Below are positions 1 through 9,903 of a DNA stretch of 27,014 nucleotides, piece by piece. This DNA is from Chara braunii. Lineage: Eukaryota; Streptophyta; Charophyceae; Charales; Characeae. Location: contig BFEA01000022.1 in the NCBI GenBank assembly GCA_003427395.1, forward strand, positions 1,318,855-1,345,868. The letters run 5' to 3'. The position numbers were made by a program, and so were the translations under genes. The stretch's first letter is position 1. The number at the start of each line of letters is the position of its first letter. Under the pieces are notes generated by a model, which worked only from the letters and a program-made list of their open reading frames with translations, searched no databases and was not told the origin of the DNA.

Positions 1-1500
1 TCCACTAGTCTAGTCTCATTGTCAAGTTCATGTTCCGGATCTTTGTTTAGTTGATCTCTTCCCTTTGTACATATGCTTTCCACTAGTCTAGTCTCATTGT
101 CTAGTCCATGTTTCGGATCTTTACTTTGTTGAACTCTTCTTCATTGTGCATGTGCTTTCCTCTAGTTTAGTCACATTGTCAAGTTCATGTTCCGAATCTC
201 TACCTTGTTGACACCTACTCATTGTGCATATGCCTTCCACTAGTCTAGTCTCATTGTCAAGTTCATGTTTTGGATCTTTGTTTAGTTGACCTCTTCCCTT
301 TGTACATGTGCTTTCCATTAGTCTAAAGTCTCATTGTCAAGTTCATGTTCCGGATCTTTACTTTGTTGAACTCTTCTCCATTGTGCATGTGCTTTCCACT
401 AGTATAGTCTTCATTGTCAACTTCATGTTCCGGATCCTTATTTTGTTGAACTCTTCTCCATTGTGCATGTGCTTTCCACTAGTCTAGTCTCGTTGTCAAG
501 TTCATGTTCTGGATCTTTGTTTAGTTGATCTCTTCCCTTCGTACATATGTTTTCCACTAGTCTGGTCTGATTGTCTAGTTCATGTTTCGGATCTTTACTT
601 TGTTGAACTCTTTTCCATTGTGCATGTGCTTTCCTCTAGTTTAGTCACATTGTCAACTTCATGTTCCGAATCTCTACCTTGTTGACACCAACTCATTGTG
701 CATATGCCTTCCACTAGTCTAGTCTCATTGTCAAGTTCATGTTCCGAATCTTTGTTCAGTTGACCTCTTCCCTTTGTACATGTGCTTTCCACTAGTCTAA
801 GTCTCATTGTCAAGTTCATGTTTAGGATCTTTACTTTGTTGAACTCTTCTCCATTGTGCATGTGCTTTCCACTAGTATAGTCTTCATTGTCAACTTCATG
901 TTCCGGATCTTTATTTTGTTGAACTATTCTCCATTGTGCATGTGCTTTCCACTAGTCTAGTCTCATTGTCAAGTTCATGTTCCGGATCTTTGTGTAGTTG
1001 ATCTCTTCCCTTTGTACATATGCTTTCCACTAGTCTAGACTCATTGTCAAGTTTATGTTCCGGATCTTTACTGTGTTGAACTCTTCTCCATTGTGCATTT
1101 GCTTTCCTCTAGTTTAGTCACATTGTCAAGTTCATGTTCCGAATCTCTACCTTATTGACACCTACTCATTGTGCATCTCTCATTGTCAAGTTCATGTTCC
1201 GGATCTTTGTTTCGTTGACCTCTTCCCTTTGTACATGCGCTTTCCACTAGTCTAAGTCTCATTGTCTAGTCCATGTTTCGGATCTTTACTCTGTTGAACT
1301 CTTCTCCATTGTGCATGTGCTTTCCACTAGTCTAGTCTCATTGTCAAGTTCATGTTCCGGATCTTTGTTTAATCTCTTTCCTTTGTGCATGTGTTTTTCA
1401 CTAGTCTAAGTCACATTGTCAAGTTCATATTCCGGATCTTTACTTTGATGATCTCCTTCCCTATGAATAATGTGTTTTCCATTGGTCTAGCATCTCCTTG
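1..1500. repeat. 78-81 bp satellite with six-unit higher-order repeat
   Basis: Tandem units begin with TCCACTAGT or TCCTCTAGT at 1, 79, 158, 236, 314, 395, 475, 553, 632, 710, 788, 868, 948, 1026, 1105, 1243 and 1323, so the period is 78-81 bp. Units fall into types. A has TTTGTTTAGTTGA, B has TTTACTTTGTTGAA, C has TCTACCTTGTTGACACC, and B' has ACTAGTATAGTCTTCATTG. The order A-B-C-A-B-B' runs over 1-474 and repeats over 475-947. A third round starts at 948 but is disrupted near 1176 by a partial A unit, and the array decays toward 1500. The left end is cut by the window. This is satellite DNA; a centromeric or subtelomeric location cannot be told from here. Confidence 0.95.
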
Positions 1501-1528
1501 TCGAGTTATTCCAAGATATACTTATTCA

Positions 1529-1536
1529 ATCTCTCA

Positions 1537-1615
<79 letters not shown>

Positions 1616-1616
1616 C
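1529..1616. repeat. (CT)n microsatellite
   Basis: A nearly pure CT dinucleotide run with a few interruptions (CA, TTT, CCC) lies directly after the last decayed satellite unit. It causes the Ser/Leu-rich open frames on the plus strand, which are not genes. Confidence 0.95.
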
Positions 1617-2756
1617 CCCACTCGGTCTCTCCTTACACCTTGTCCCCTCTCTCCTTCCCCCTCGCTTGGCATATGACTAACCTCTTCTCCCCTCACTTGG
1701 AAACATTGCCAGGGTACGGATGATAAACGAAATCAGACTTTACTTGGTGGAGAAAGAGGGCAAGGGGAGGATAGCCGGTCCCTTGTGCCACCAAGGAGGC
1801 AAAAGAGAAAAGACATTTGAAAAAGTGGGAGAAAGGCGGGATCCGGAAGGAAGCATAAGTTGAGAGAGAGGTCAGTTTGACTCAACCATTTCCCCGACTG
1901 CATGACTACGAGAAGAGGATGGGCTGATTGAGCAACAAGGAGGGAACAAAGCACAGCTAAAGAGCATGGAAAGAATAGGCATGTGGGAAGGGCTATGTGT
2001 TGATCCCCAACGGGGGACATTGTATGAATCTTCTTGCTTGTGTGGGATTGTGCAGGTGAGTAATGGCTAGAAATGCCTTGAGCGGGATAAGGGCGAGAGG
2101 AACTGGGCACCAAGAGGGAAAGGGAAGAGGGACAAAGGGGCTATGGGACCCTTGACATAGAGTCAATTCATGAAAATGACTTTTGCACTTGAGACTTGGA
2201 AGTGTGATTGAGAGTGCAATCGTACCAAGGAAAATGTGATGATGTGTGTGCATGCATATGAGGACCCCGAAAAGACTAAAGGGCCTACTTCAATAAGGCG
2301 GGAAGCAAATTGTGAGACCCGATGGATGCGTAGAGGCGAGGGGGAGTACGGCCCCGTTGCACCCCGATGACGCCATATAGCCAAAATGCTTAGGGAAATG
2401 GTGCGTGGCCTAAGGATGACGCTTAGCCTACGCACAAGAGAAGAGAAACGCTCAAAGAACCCCTGGACTGCCTGCGTATTGGAAGGAGCAATTGCTTGAG
2501 AACACAATAAAGAATAAAAAAAAAATCAGCGTTGCGGAAACGACCAGCGAGACTACCACCCGCGTGAGGGTTGAGCTACATCCCCAATGTCAAAGCTCTC
2601 TCGCGCGATGGCCCACCCCCATCCATTTCAAAGCACTAGGTGGGGGTGACCTTGGGACGAATGGCCCGCGCCCTTAGCATGAGCGTGGGTGGGCCGAGCC
2701 AACTGGGACCCGCAGTGGGGTCGACTAAGGCTCGAAAGTCTACCAGGGTTTAGCCC
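1617..2756. other. No recognisable gene; unassigned intergenic DNA
   Basis: The plus strand is purine-rich from about 1740 to 2160, so the minus strand stays open for 126 and 114 codons. Those translations are rich in Ser, Pro and Leu and show no motif I recognise. An A-rich stretch lies at 2505-2525. The right boundary at about 2757 is where the retrotransposon reading frame stops making sense. Confidence 0.5.
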
Positions 2757-3461
2757 TACACCGTCCACCATCACAAACTCATCTTTTGTGGCCTTATCTT
2801 TTGCCTGAAGTTTGCATATAATGTCCATCGTGACAGGGTCTTCCTGATAGGCTCCCACCAAGGATTGAGTTACCTCCTCAGATACACCAAAGTCATAAAC
2901 TAGCACCCCTATGTAGTCTGCCCTACGTGCCAGCGCATCTGCAACCTTGTTATACTCTCCCTTCAGATACTCTAGCTTGAAGTCATACTGATCTATGACC
3001 TCAATCCAGCGCTTGAGTGTATCAGAAAGAGCCGGTTGAGTCTTGATCCATTTGAGGGTCTAATGGTCAGTTCTCAAATAGAATAACCGTCCCAAGAGAA
3101 AGTGTCGCCAATGGACAAGTGCCTTGTAGAGAGCATAGAGTTCCCTTTCATACGTGGACTTTGCCAGTTTCTTTGATGACATCTTTTTGCTCATATACTC
3201 AATCGGTCTCAACTTCTTCCAATCCTGCTGAGCCAGCACTACGCCAATGCCGTATTGGCTTGCGTCGGTGGTCACAATGACTGGCTTCTGAGGATCGGGC
3301 ACCATGAGAATATCATGATTCATGAGTGCATGCTTCAATCGTTTGAAAGCAGCCTCGCACTCATCACTCCAGTCCCAAGGCGTGTCAAGTCGAGTTAGAT
3401 CAGTCAAAGGAGAGACGACTGTGGAATAGTTCTTCACAAAGTTCTTATAGTAGCCGCACAT
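2757..3461 (-). pseudogene. pol: RNase H domain of Ty3/gypsy pol (broken)
   Basis: The frame starting at 3461 encodes the end of the RT connection (CGYYKNFVKNYS, then SPLTDLT) and the RNase H fold typical of Ty3/gypsy. Visible marks are TTDASQYGIGVVLAQ (first catalytic Asp), STYERELYALYKA (Glu), LFYLRTDH (Asp), and further on KVADALARRAD (last Asp). Cleavage of the RNA strand of RNA/DNA hybrids would be its job during reverse transcription. A TAG at 3062-3060 interrupts the frame between RTDH and TLKW, where the family normally has a Gln codon, so it looks like a CAG-to-TAG transition. The frame then stays open to about 2760 (FVMVDG) and changes into unrelated sequence. Integrase does not follow. 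Confidence 0.9.
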
Positions 3462-4204
3462 CCCTAAGATCTAAGCTCAGTAACAGTCTGAGGTCGTGGC
3501 CAGTCCCTGATACTAGCCACCTTCGCATCTTCCAGCCGAATACCCAAGTACAAGATCCTAGTGCGTCGAAACTCACATTTCTCTAGGTTGACCTTATACT
3601 TGTGCTATCGCAAGAGTGAAAGTACAGTCTCAACGTGTTGTGCATGCTCCTCGACAGACTTGTTAAAGATAAGAATATCGTCAAGGTACACTATCTAAGT
3701 AGTCATGGAAGATCCTATTCATTGCGAGCTGGAATGTACCCGGCGCATTGCAAAGGCCAAAGGGCATCACTTCAAACTCATACAGACCGTATCGGGTCTA
3801 AAAAGCAGTCTTGTGCTGATCCTCAGGTCTTATAGCAATCTGATGGTAGCCGGACTTCAAGTCTATCTTGCTATAGTACTTACATCCCTGCACCCTATCC
3901 AATAGGTCGTCTATGCAAGGTAGAGGCTCTGCGTTTTTCACTGTGATGGCATTGAGGCCTCTTTAATCAATGCACATCCTCAATGTTCCCCCCTTCTTCG
4001 GTACAAACAGCACTGGAGATTCGAAGGGGGATGTACTCGGCCGTATCCATCCGTTTCTGTCAACTTTTCAGTTGTCGCCGAAGTTCGTCCAACTCGGCCG
4101 GAGTCATCCTATAGATCCTTCCCTTTGGGGTTTTACTCCCTGGAATGATTTCTATGGCGTGGACAATCCCCCTTTCTACGACTCCTGTGGGCTCTGTGAA
4201 CAGA
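3462..4204 (-). pseudogene. pol: Reverse transcriptase domain of Ty3/gypsy pol (broken)
   Basis: No single long frame survives, but pieces of the RT fold can be read across frames on the minus strand. These include a segment for the fingers region around 4010-3960 (VPKKGG, then LRMCID), KIDLKSGYHQIAI near 3880-3840, and the polymerase active-site motif YLDD followed by ILIF, encoded by 3688-3677. Just before YLDD a short deletion removes several residues and shifts the frame. Further stops and shifts occur near 3606 and 3470. The YLDD Asp pair that binds catalytic metal is kept locally, but the protein cannot be made. The domain lies between protease and RNase H, the usual Ty3/gypsy order. 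Confidence 0.85.
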
Positions 4205-4997
4205 TCAAAGGATATTAGCAACAATGTGTTCTATCTCTGGGGGTGTTTTAACGGCCTCCCCTTTCTCAGAGACATACACTAGGTACATTCCCTCCTCTTG
4301 GTTCTGTTTATAGTAGTTATAGAACGCTGATGCACACAAGCAGCCATAGGTCCTTATTAAACTATTGGCCTTGTACTTAGCCAGTCGCACGGTCCTTCCA
4401 TCAGGCAACTTATGCTTTAGCACCTTCTTGTCCCAGTCAAACTGGGGCTTGGCAACCTCAAGGTAGTACATACCTAACAGCATATCGAATGGTAAGTCGT
4501 CGCTAACCAGGAACGAAATCTTGTGATTAAGTTCACCGCCTCCATAGGAGAAGGTACAAACTACATCCTTGATATAGTCTGTGACAACCATGCGCTCCTT
4601 ATTGGCCAAAGTAGATGTTACGGGTCTACTAAGGTGTTTGTACCCGGTCCTTTAGGTGTAGCCTTTCCAAACAGTCGCGACTTATGTAATTTCGCGTGGA
4701 GCCGATGTCTATGAAGGCACCACATTTGCGGCCTCCTACAACAACTTCCACAACGAAATGTTCCCCTCTAGGACCTCGACTTAACGCCACCCAAGATTCG
4801 CGAGGGTCCTTGCTTGACCACTCACTTTCTAAATCTTCTAAGGCTTCAGACACATCCAACGTATAGAGCATAGTTTGGTCTGGATGAGTCTGCAGGGTGA
4901 CTAAAGAGTCATTAGCTATGGCCTTCTCATGAAGTGGGGAGGGTATCTGGCCCACTTCACCATGAGTAGAAGCAGCTAAAACTTCCACTGGCCTCAC
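4205..4997 (-). pseudogene. pol: Retroviral-type aspartic protease region of gag-pol (broken)
   Basis: Two frames cover it. The first (4997 to 4629) ends with the strand and active-site loop CGAFIDIGSTRNYIS. The family motif is Asp-Thr/Ser-Gly, and here the codons at 4709-4701 read Asp-Ile-Gly, as expected from a C-to-T change in an ACC Thr codon, so the catalytic loop is probably inactive. The second (4609 to 4205) holds FDMLLGMYYLEVAKPQFDWD, which matches the C-terminal flap/LLG part of retropepsins. A frameshift separates the two near 4610-4630. This domain would normally cut Gag-Pol into mature proteins inside the virus-like particle. Homology is from motif reading only. Confidence 0.85.
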
Positions 4998-6856
4998 ATG
5001 TTTCCCGAGCTAGAAGCCTGGGAAGAAGGTACCCCTCCCTTAGGGGGTATCTTCTGCGTGACCTTTGCGGTCTTGCATTTGTACTGGGTGTGTCCGTATT
5101 CACCACAGTTAATGCAAGCACCACGCACTCGGCGGTCCCGCCACACTTCCTGATCAAGACCTGCCTTAACCCAATCAGCAACTTTGGCTTGATTGGAGGC
5201 GGCCTGCCCTTGACTCTTTTGATGGCCCTTACCTCGGCCACCTGCCTTAGTCTTCACTACTGTGGCGAGGGTGTTACCCTCAGCGGTTTCCTCGCCGTCG
5301 TACTCTGGACTGTCCATCAGGTCAGAAAGTTCATCGATCTTGGTTTGGGTCCCATCAGACTCAACCATCATCAATCGACTCCCCTTCTTTTTCCACTCCT
5401 GTGGACATCTTCTTCTTCCTCCCGTCTACTGGAGTAGGTTGAGCACTTCCTAGCGTAGCCTCCAAATCTAAGGCCTTTCTAGAGAAGGTCTCAAAGGAAT
5501 GATACTCGAGGCGAGCCTCGCTGGCCAGCAAATTTATGAGATTCTCAGGTAGACATCTCAGAAACATGGTCAATAAGACCTGGTCATCATAGCGTATACC
5601 GGGAACGACGATGAGGCTCTCTACGGTAGACGTTAGCTCCCTGACTGACTTGTCTTTGGTCTAGTCTTAGCATCGCGTCAGTGGCAATTTGTGCCTGTTG
5701 CGGATTGTGCCAACGAGCTTCTACCATGTCTAAGAACTCCTCTAAAGTTAGGGTCTTACCCCAATCTGCCATGCGTCGCCCGAACCCGGCCTTCGTTACT
5801 AATCCATCCAGCCATTTGGCTGCCTTATCCTCTAGGTAAGATGCAGCAGTAATCACCTCCTCCTCCTGCAAAGTCCTCTTTGCCCTTACCCACACTGGAA
5901 CCGTTCTCAACCAAGTGTTAAGTTCCTCGTCCTTCTTCTCACCGGAGAAGGCAAGGAGCGGTTTCATTGGGGTCTTTGGGTACCATTGACCTTGCTGCTC
6001 TCCCTGTGGTGGAACAGTTTGTTGCGGTGATGGTGTAGTTATCACCGCTGGACCAGAAGAAGAAGAAGCAACAGTCTGTGTGGCTGCTGCAGACGTACCA
6101 CTTGGCTGTGTGCCAACTTGTACCGGAAAGGGGCCTGACATCGCCGTTAACGGCAACGGCGACTGTGCTGCTGGCCGCAATCCTGGCCTTTGCAAAAGGT
6201 CCAAGATTTGGTCCAAGGAGTTCTGCATGAAGTCCAGCCTACTGTCCATGTGCGCATGCAGCGACAGTATGCTGGCTTTCAACACTTTCATCTGGTAAGT
6301 CATGGCTGACTCATCCAAACCCTCTAATGCAGCTTTGTCTGCCTCTAACATATCAAGCCTGGCTGTTCTATTTTTGATCTCTTTTTCTATATCGGTTGCT
6401 TGTTTCAGTTCCCTCTCTAACCATGCGCGGATCCCCTCGACTTGCTGGAGCTTTTGAAGCTCCCTCCCGCGTGGGGTCAACGGACTGAACTGCGAGCCTG
6501 CCATTGGACTTGTGGACTGGCTAGAACCTACTGATCCGGAAGTACCCGTGGGCCCAGGGGGCCAACTGGGTCCTAGACGAGAACGCAGCAGAGGATGCTG
6601 CTGCGGTAGCCATTGCTGCTGCTCTGGCTGCTGCTGCAGCCTGTTCCCTAGCTGCGGCGTTTGCGGCTGCCAACACCTGACTTGCAGCTAGTGCTGTATC
6701 CCTGGCTGTTGCGAGAGCACGGGCTCTTACTTCGGCACGAAGACGTCTCTCATCTCCCGGCTGTAGGGCCTGAAACACGGGCGGGACCCTTAATGATCTC
6801 GAACGTGTTAGCCTTGCGTCGTCAACTCTACCCTCATCGGTGTCTGACCCACTCAT
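4994..6856 (-). pseudogene. gag: Gag polyprotein of Ty3/gypsy element (several frameshifts)
   Basis: The ATG at 6856 opens MSGSDTDEGRVDDARLTRS followed by an Ala/Arg-rich segment. After about 100 codons the frame is lost at a run of five G on the plus strand (6557-6561). One extra base explains it, because the next frame continues with GPTGTSGSVGSSQS and MAGSQFSPLTPRG. That second piece has a charged, probably coiled-coil stretch, then a Pro/Ser/Gln-rich linker, then a capsid-like segment (KPLLAFSG, LNTWLRTV, AASYLEDKAAKWLDG, LEEFLDMVEARW). A second shift lies near 5650-5675 and a third near 5360-5375. The last piece carries a CCHC zinc knuckle, CINCGEYGHTQYKC, at 5116-5075, the nucleocapsid mark. 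Gag would form the particle and bind element RNA. This copy cannot. Confidence 0.9.
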
Positions 6857-8136
6857 CAGTTAGGCAAACAGCATCTGCACTACAACTCCCTGCTGGAGTC
6901 CTACCACAGCATGTGTCTGACCGGCACCTAATTTTCTAGAAATAAATGTGTCCGGCAGGTCCCCTCCTTAACCGATCAAGTGGCAGCCTACAACATTCAC
7001 AAAAGACCTTAAACATAATTTAGTACTATCATGATTAGTTCACTTACAGAAGTTTGCATAGAACTGGCTATGGCAGTATACAACAATCCTAAACTAAACT
7101 GTCTGTGAGGTGTTAGCAGTCTGTCAACCAACTAATCAATCAATAAAACTAAACTATGTTGCAGATGTATGAACAGTGGGTATGGTTGTGTTTACAGTTG
7201 AGCACCAATTAGAACCTCCCCTCCCCTCAATCCAACATATCGATGAGCATCATTGAGCAGCAGTGTCATAGGTGTGCAATGTCGGCCCACACCTGTGCCC
7301 CAGGTGCATGCTTATGACCAGGCTTGCCCTTTCTTTATCCTCGCGTGCAACGAGCCGTACGTCCGACTGATCTGGCTGATCAAGAGTCCTATTTAAGGAC
7401 CGCCCCCAAGGTTGCTCAGGAATTATTTAACGTCGCAAATCAGGACGACGATCACACCCAGTTGTCAGATCGGAACCCCATCCAAAAATGTTTATAGACA
7501 GTCTGGGAGCGTCTGCATAAGCCTGTTCAGTCCGCACACCCCTCTATCAGCACAATAAAAGTGCCCTCATGGACAAAGCAGCCATCGCATGTGTGTACTA
7601 ATCCCATTGGGTTGGCATGGTGACCGTGACCCACGTGCTTCGACCAGGGCCCTTCAGAGGCACCGCCCTTTCTCCTTCCAGATGCGCCACCGGGAAGATT
7701 GTCGTCTCTCAAGGTAGAGCGCTCACGACACCTCACCAAAAGAGAGGACTCTCAAGTTGGACTCACTTCCTCGTGGCAAGAAGAGATTGAGAGAGTAGAT
7801 AAGGTAAGGGAACAACGTACCTGGAGATAGCTGCCCCCAACCACAGATTTCTCACCAATTGAGCTGTGTGCATTTGATGACCGGTCGTAGCCTCGGTACC
7901 ACCCACAACGCAATGAAGTGCCACCTGAGCCAAATACCACATCAGCATGCTCTCATCACCAATCATACATTCCGCCGTCACCACGGCATCCCAAGCCGTA
8001 TAGCCTTCCGGCGCACACCTCTCTACCCAGGTCGTGCGCCTAATATTGGCCTGACGTCACAAGAACCAACTGCGAAGAAGCATCGTGAACGCACCAAGTC
8101 TGTATAATGCCAGCGCACCAAGGTAAGCAGCGAATC
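6857..8136 (-). other. Untranslated leader of the minus-strand Ty3/gypsy element
   Basis: This is the region between PBS and the gag ATG, about 1.3 kb and free of a convincing long frame. It shares blocks with the plus-strand leaders at 15563-16640 and 25347-26040. The best block is 7591-7659 (GGTCACGGTCACCATGCC inside it), and a second is 7415-7456 (TGTGATCGTCGTCCTG). A donor-like CAGGTACGT with a pyrimidine-rich stretch after it (minus strand, about 7825) may mark a leader intron. Which signals it holds (packaging, splicing, translation) is inference. Confidence 0.75.
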
Positions 8137-8154
8137 GAACCAGCTCCGATACCA
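8137..8154 (-). promoter_or_regulatory. tRNA primer-binding site (PBS)
   Basis: TGGTATCGGAGCTGGTTC read on the minus strand begins three bases after the LTR end. The same 18 bases occur exactly at 15545-15562. The implied primer tRNA ends in CTCCGAT-A-CCA, so base 72 is U and base 1 would be A. That A1:U72 pair is a hallmark of eukaryotic initiator-Met tRNA, the usual primer for many plant LTR elements. Confidence 0.9.
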
Positions 8155-8157
8155 AAT

Positions 8158-9188
8158 TGCAAAGAACATGAATGTGGACGAAGCACAGAAATCCAAATTG
8201 CAAAAGCACACTGAAGTCCAAGTAGTCAAAGCAAGAGCAGATAGCACAATGGAACCGAGTAACCATCCATTTGAGAACGATACAGAAGAATCGTGAGTCA
8301 ATGTCCAAGCCCAATCGGGCAACACCAACAGCATAACCCAATGTAGCTCTCTCTCTCTTGAATGGCGCCAGGCGCCCTATCTACTCTACAGCCTAACACT
8401 ACAACTACATCATGGAAGCAACCGGACAACTTAACGACCAGTGAGTGATGACGTCATCACCAATGCCGACCTCCTCTCCACCAGGTACGTTTCTCTCTTC
8501 TCCCTCACTCTCCCTTGTTATCCCACACAACGCCCTTCACTTCCCGAAGAACCACCTTCGCCCTCACCTCCCTCTGCGCCCACAGGCAGCCCGGCTATGG
8601 CCGCCAGCGCCCTGCGCCCAGGCTGCGCCCTACCGCTTAGCGCCAGCCTGCCTCACCTCAGCCTAGCGCAGCGCAACACCTCGCAGTGCTTCAGCATGCC
8701 AGCATTGCTCGCAATGGCCAAGATCCTTGCCCACTCGCCCTTTCTGTCTATATGCCAGTGTTGCGTGTAGGCGGCCTCCCTTGAGCTTGTGCCTGGGCCC
8801 CAGTACCTGTACCCAGGCCCAATGCGGTTGGGGCCCACGAAATACAGTCGCGCCCCTTTCATCAACGCCTGCGTCCGGATTCAGCTAGTGGACCAGTTTC
8901 CCATTGGCATTTTCGGCATGCAATGTCGGCCTCACGTTTCTGTGTCCAGGGCCTAACCAATTCTGGGGCCCTGGTCCTTCTGCATTTGCAGAGATCTGAT
9001 ACTCGGTGCACTCCAACCAACTGGCGTGCGGCAACTGTATGGACCCCACTTCGTGAAATGTTGAACAGAAGGGGCTCTCGTTGATTTGCTGGCCCGCCTT
9101 CACTTAGGGCGGGCACGAGGCATGCTTGGGGCCTTAGCCCAGAACATATGCATATCGGCAAGCCCCCGTCGAGGGCTCATTCCTCACA
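8158..9188 (-). repeat. 5' LTR of the minus-strand Ty3/gypsy element
   Basis: On the minus strand it starts TGTGAGGAATGAGCCCTCG at 9188 and ends TTTGCA at 8158, 1031 bp in all, with TG and CA ends and the PBS three bases further. It shares blocks with the LTR at 14510-15541 and the LTR start at 26871-27014, including a short GC-rich hairpin at 9092-9114. Promoter and polyadenylation signals would lie here, but I could not place them with confidence. Confidence 0.85.
9092..9114 (-). repeat. Conserved GC-rich hairpin within the LTR
   Basis: GCCCGCC and GGCGGGC arms of 7 bp enclose the 9-base loop CTAAGTGAA (minus-strand reading). The same 23 bases occur at 14585-14607 and 26946-26968. Confidence 0.9.
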
Positions 9189-9202
9189 ATAACCTTCTTG
9201 TT

Positions 9203-9474
9203 CCAGCATGTGTGACCCAAACTTATGGAACATGTCTGGTCATCTGCCTGATTCGTTCCCTTAAATAAAACACGAAGGGGTTGAGCCACCCAAACTTATG
9301 GAACATGCTTAGACCCCCCAAGTTCAGAACCAAAAAAAAAAGAGAAAACCCAAAATAAACAAGGCAACCAAGCCACCCAAACTTATGGGACAATGCTTGG
9401 TTCCTAAAAAGTCAACCACAGACAGCCCTCGCAAGAGCAACCAGACCACCCAAACTTATGGGAACCTGTCTGGT
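9203..9474 (+). repeat. Stem-loop array with constant loop (copy 1 of SLP)
   Basis: Four stem-loops share a loop close to CACCCAAACTTATGGAACAT. The stems are CCAGCATG with CATGTCTGG (9203-9239, one bulge), GGGTTGAGC with GCTTAGACCC (9278-9316, wobble and bulge), AACCAAGC with GCTTGGTT (9366-9402, perfect), and ACCAGAC with GTCTGGT (9440-9474, perfect). A weaker fifth unit follows near 9505-9540. Stems differ in sequence between units but stay complementary, while the loop is nearly fixed. Confidence 0.9.
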
Positions 9475-9796
9475 CCTTCAGGCAATCGAAAATAAACATA
9501 GCACTGAGCCCTCCAATCTTATGGAGACTCTCCCAACCTTTAATGGACCCAGTCAAACTCAAGCAAAACTACCTTCCTCCCATCCTTCCCCCATATGCAA
9601 TCCCACAATCTGCTTTCAGTCAGACAACAAAACTGAAACTGACATTACCCATACATTCCTTTATTTAAGTCTGGTTTGTGTCCTGAAGTCAAACTGAAAG
9701 TCGAAGTAGGGATGCAACCATAGCAAGAAATACAGATATGGGTTATAACCAGGTTTATAGAAGGATGGTGAAGCTTTACCTCTCAGTTCCCTGCCT

Positions 9797-9819
9797 CCAG
9801 AACTCCTCCTGAGTTCTGG
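9797..9819. repeat. Perfect 9-bp hairpin
   Basis: CCAGAACTC and GAGTTCTGG flank a 5-base loop CTCCT. The matching position in SLP copy 2 (around 21427-21450) is partly decayed. Confidence 0.85.
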
Positions 9820-9903
9820 CAGAGCTCCCACAATCGGTGGGCAGACGCCCCACAGAGTCTTGTTGTGGTCCTACGGGTTGCAATGCCGCCTGCCGCCTTC
9901 CTC

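Larger units (their letters stand above)
2757..9188 (-). mobile_element. Ty3/gypsy LTR retrotransposon, degenerate and truncated at its 3' end
   Basis: Read on the minus strand the order is 5' LTR (9188 to 8158), PBS, a leader of about 1.3 kb, gag (6856 to about 4994), protease, reverse transcriptase and RNase H. Sequence similarity to the family ends near 2757, just after the RNase H domain. Integrase, chromodomain and 3' LTR are missing. Several frameshifts and one clear in-frame stop break gag-pol, so the copy is dead. The 5' LTR edge abuts copy 1 of the SLP repeat at 9189, which suggests insertion beside or into it. No target-site duplication can be tested because the 3' end is lost. Another copy of the family lies on the plus strand from 13312. 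Confidence 0.9.

Noticed and set aside
595-861. Minus-strand repeat protein of 26-residue units from the satellite
   Set aside because: The 78-bp unit equals 26 codons and stays open over a few units, but B and B' units are 79-81 bp and break the frame in every round. No start, splice or domain evidence supports translation.
1385-1723. Plus-strand Ser/Leu-repeat protein over the CT run
   Set aside because: It is a direct translation of a CT microsatellite.
7527-7984. Small minus-strand frames in the retroelement leader
   Set aside because: The matching frame in the second leader copy contains stops and the sequence is conserved at DNA rather than protein level.
8131-8154. tRNA 3' end on the plus strand (CGAATCGAACCAGCTCCGATACCA region)
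   Set aside because: It is the complement of the retroelement PBS, next to the LTR end, with no cloverleaf upstream.
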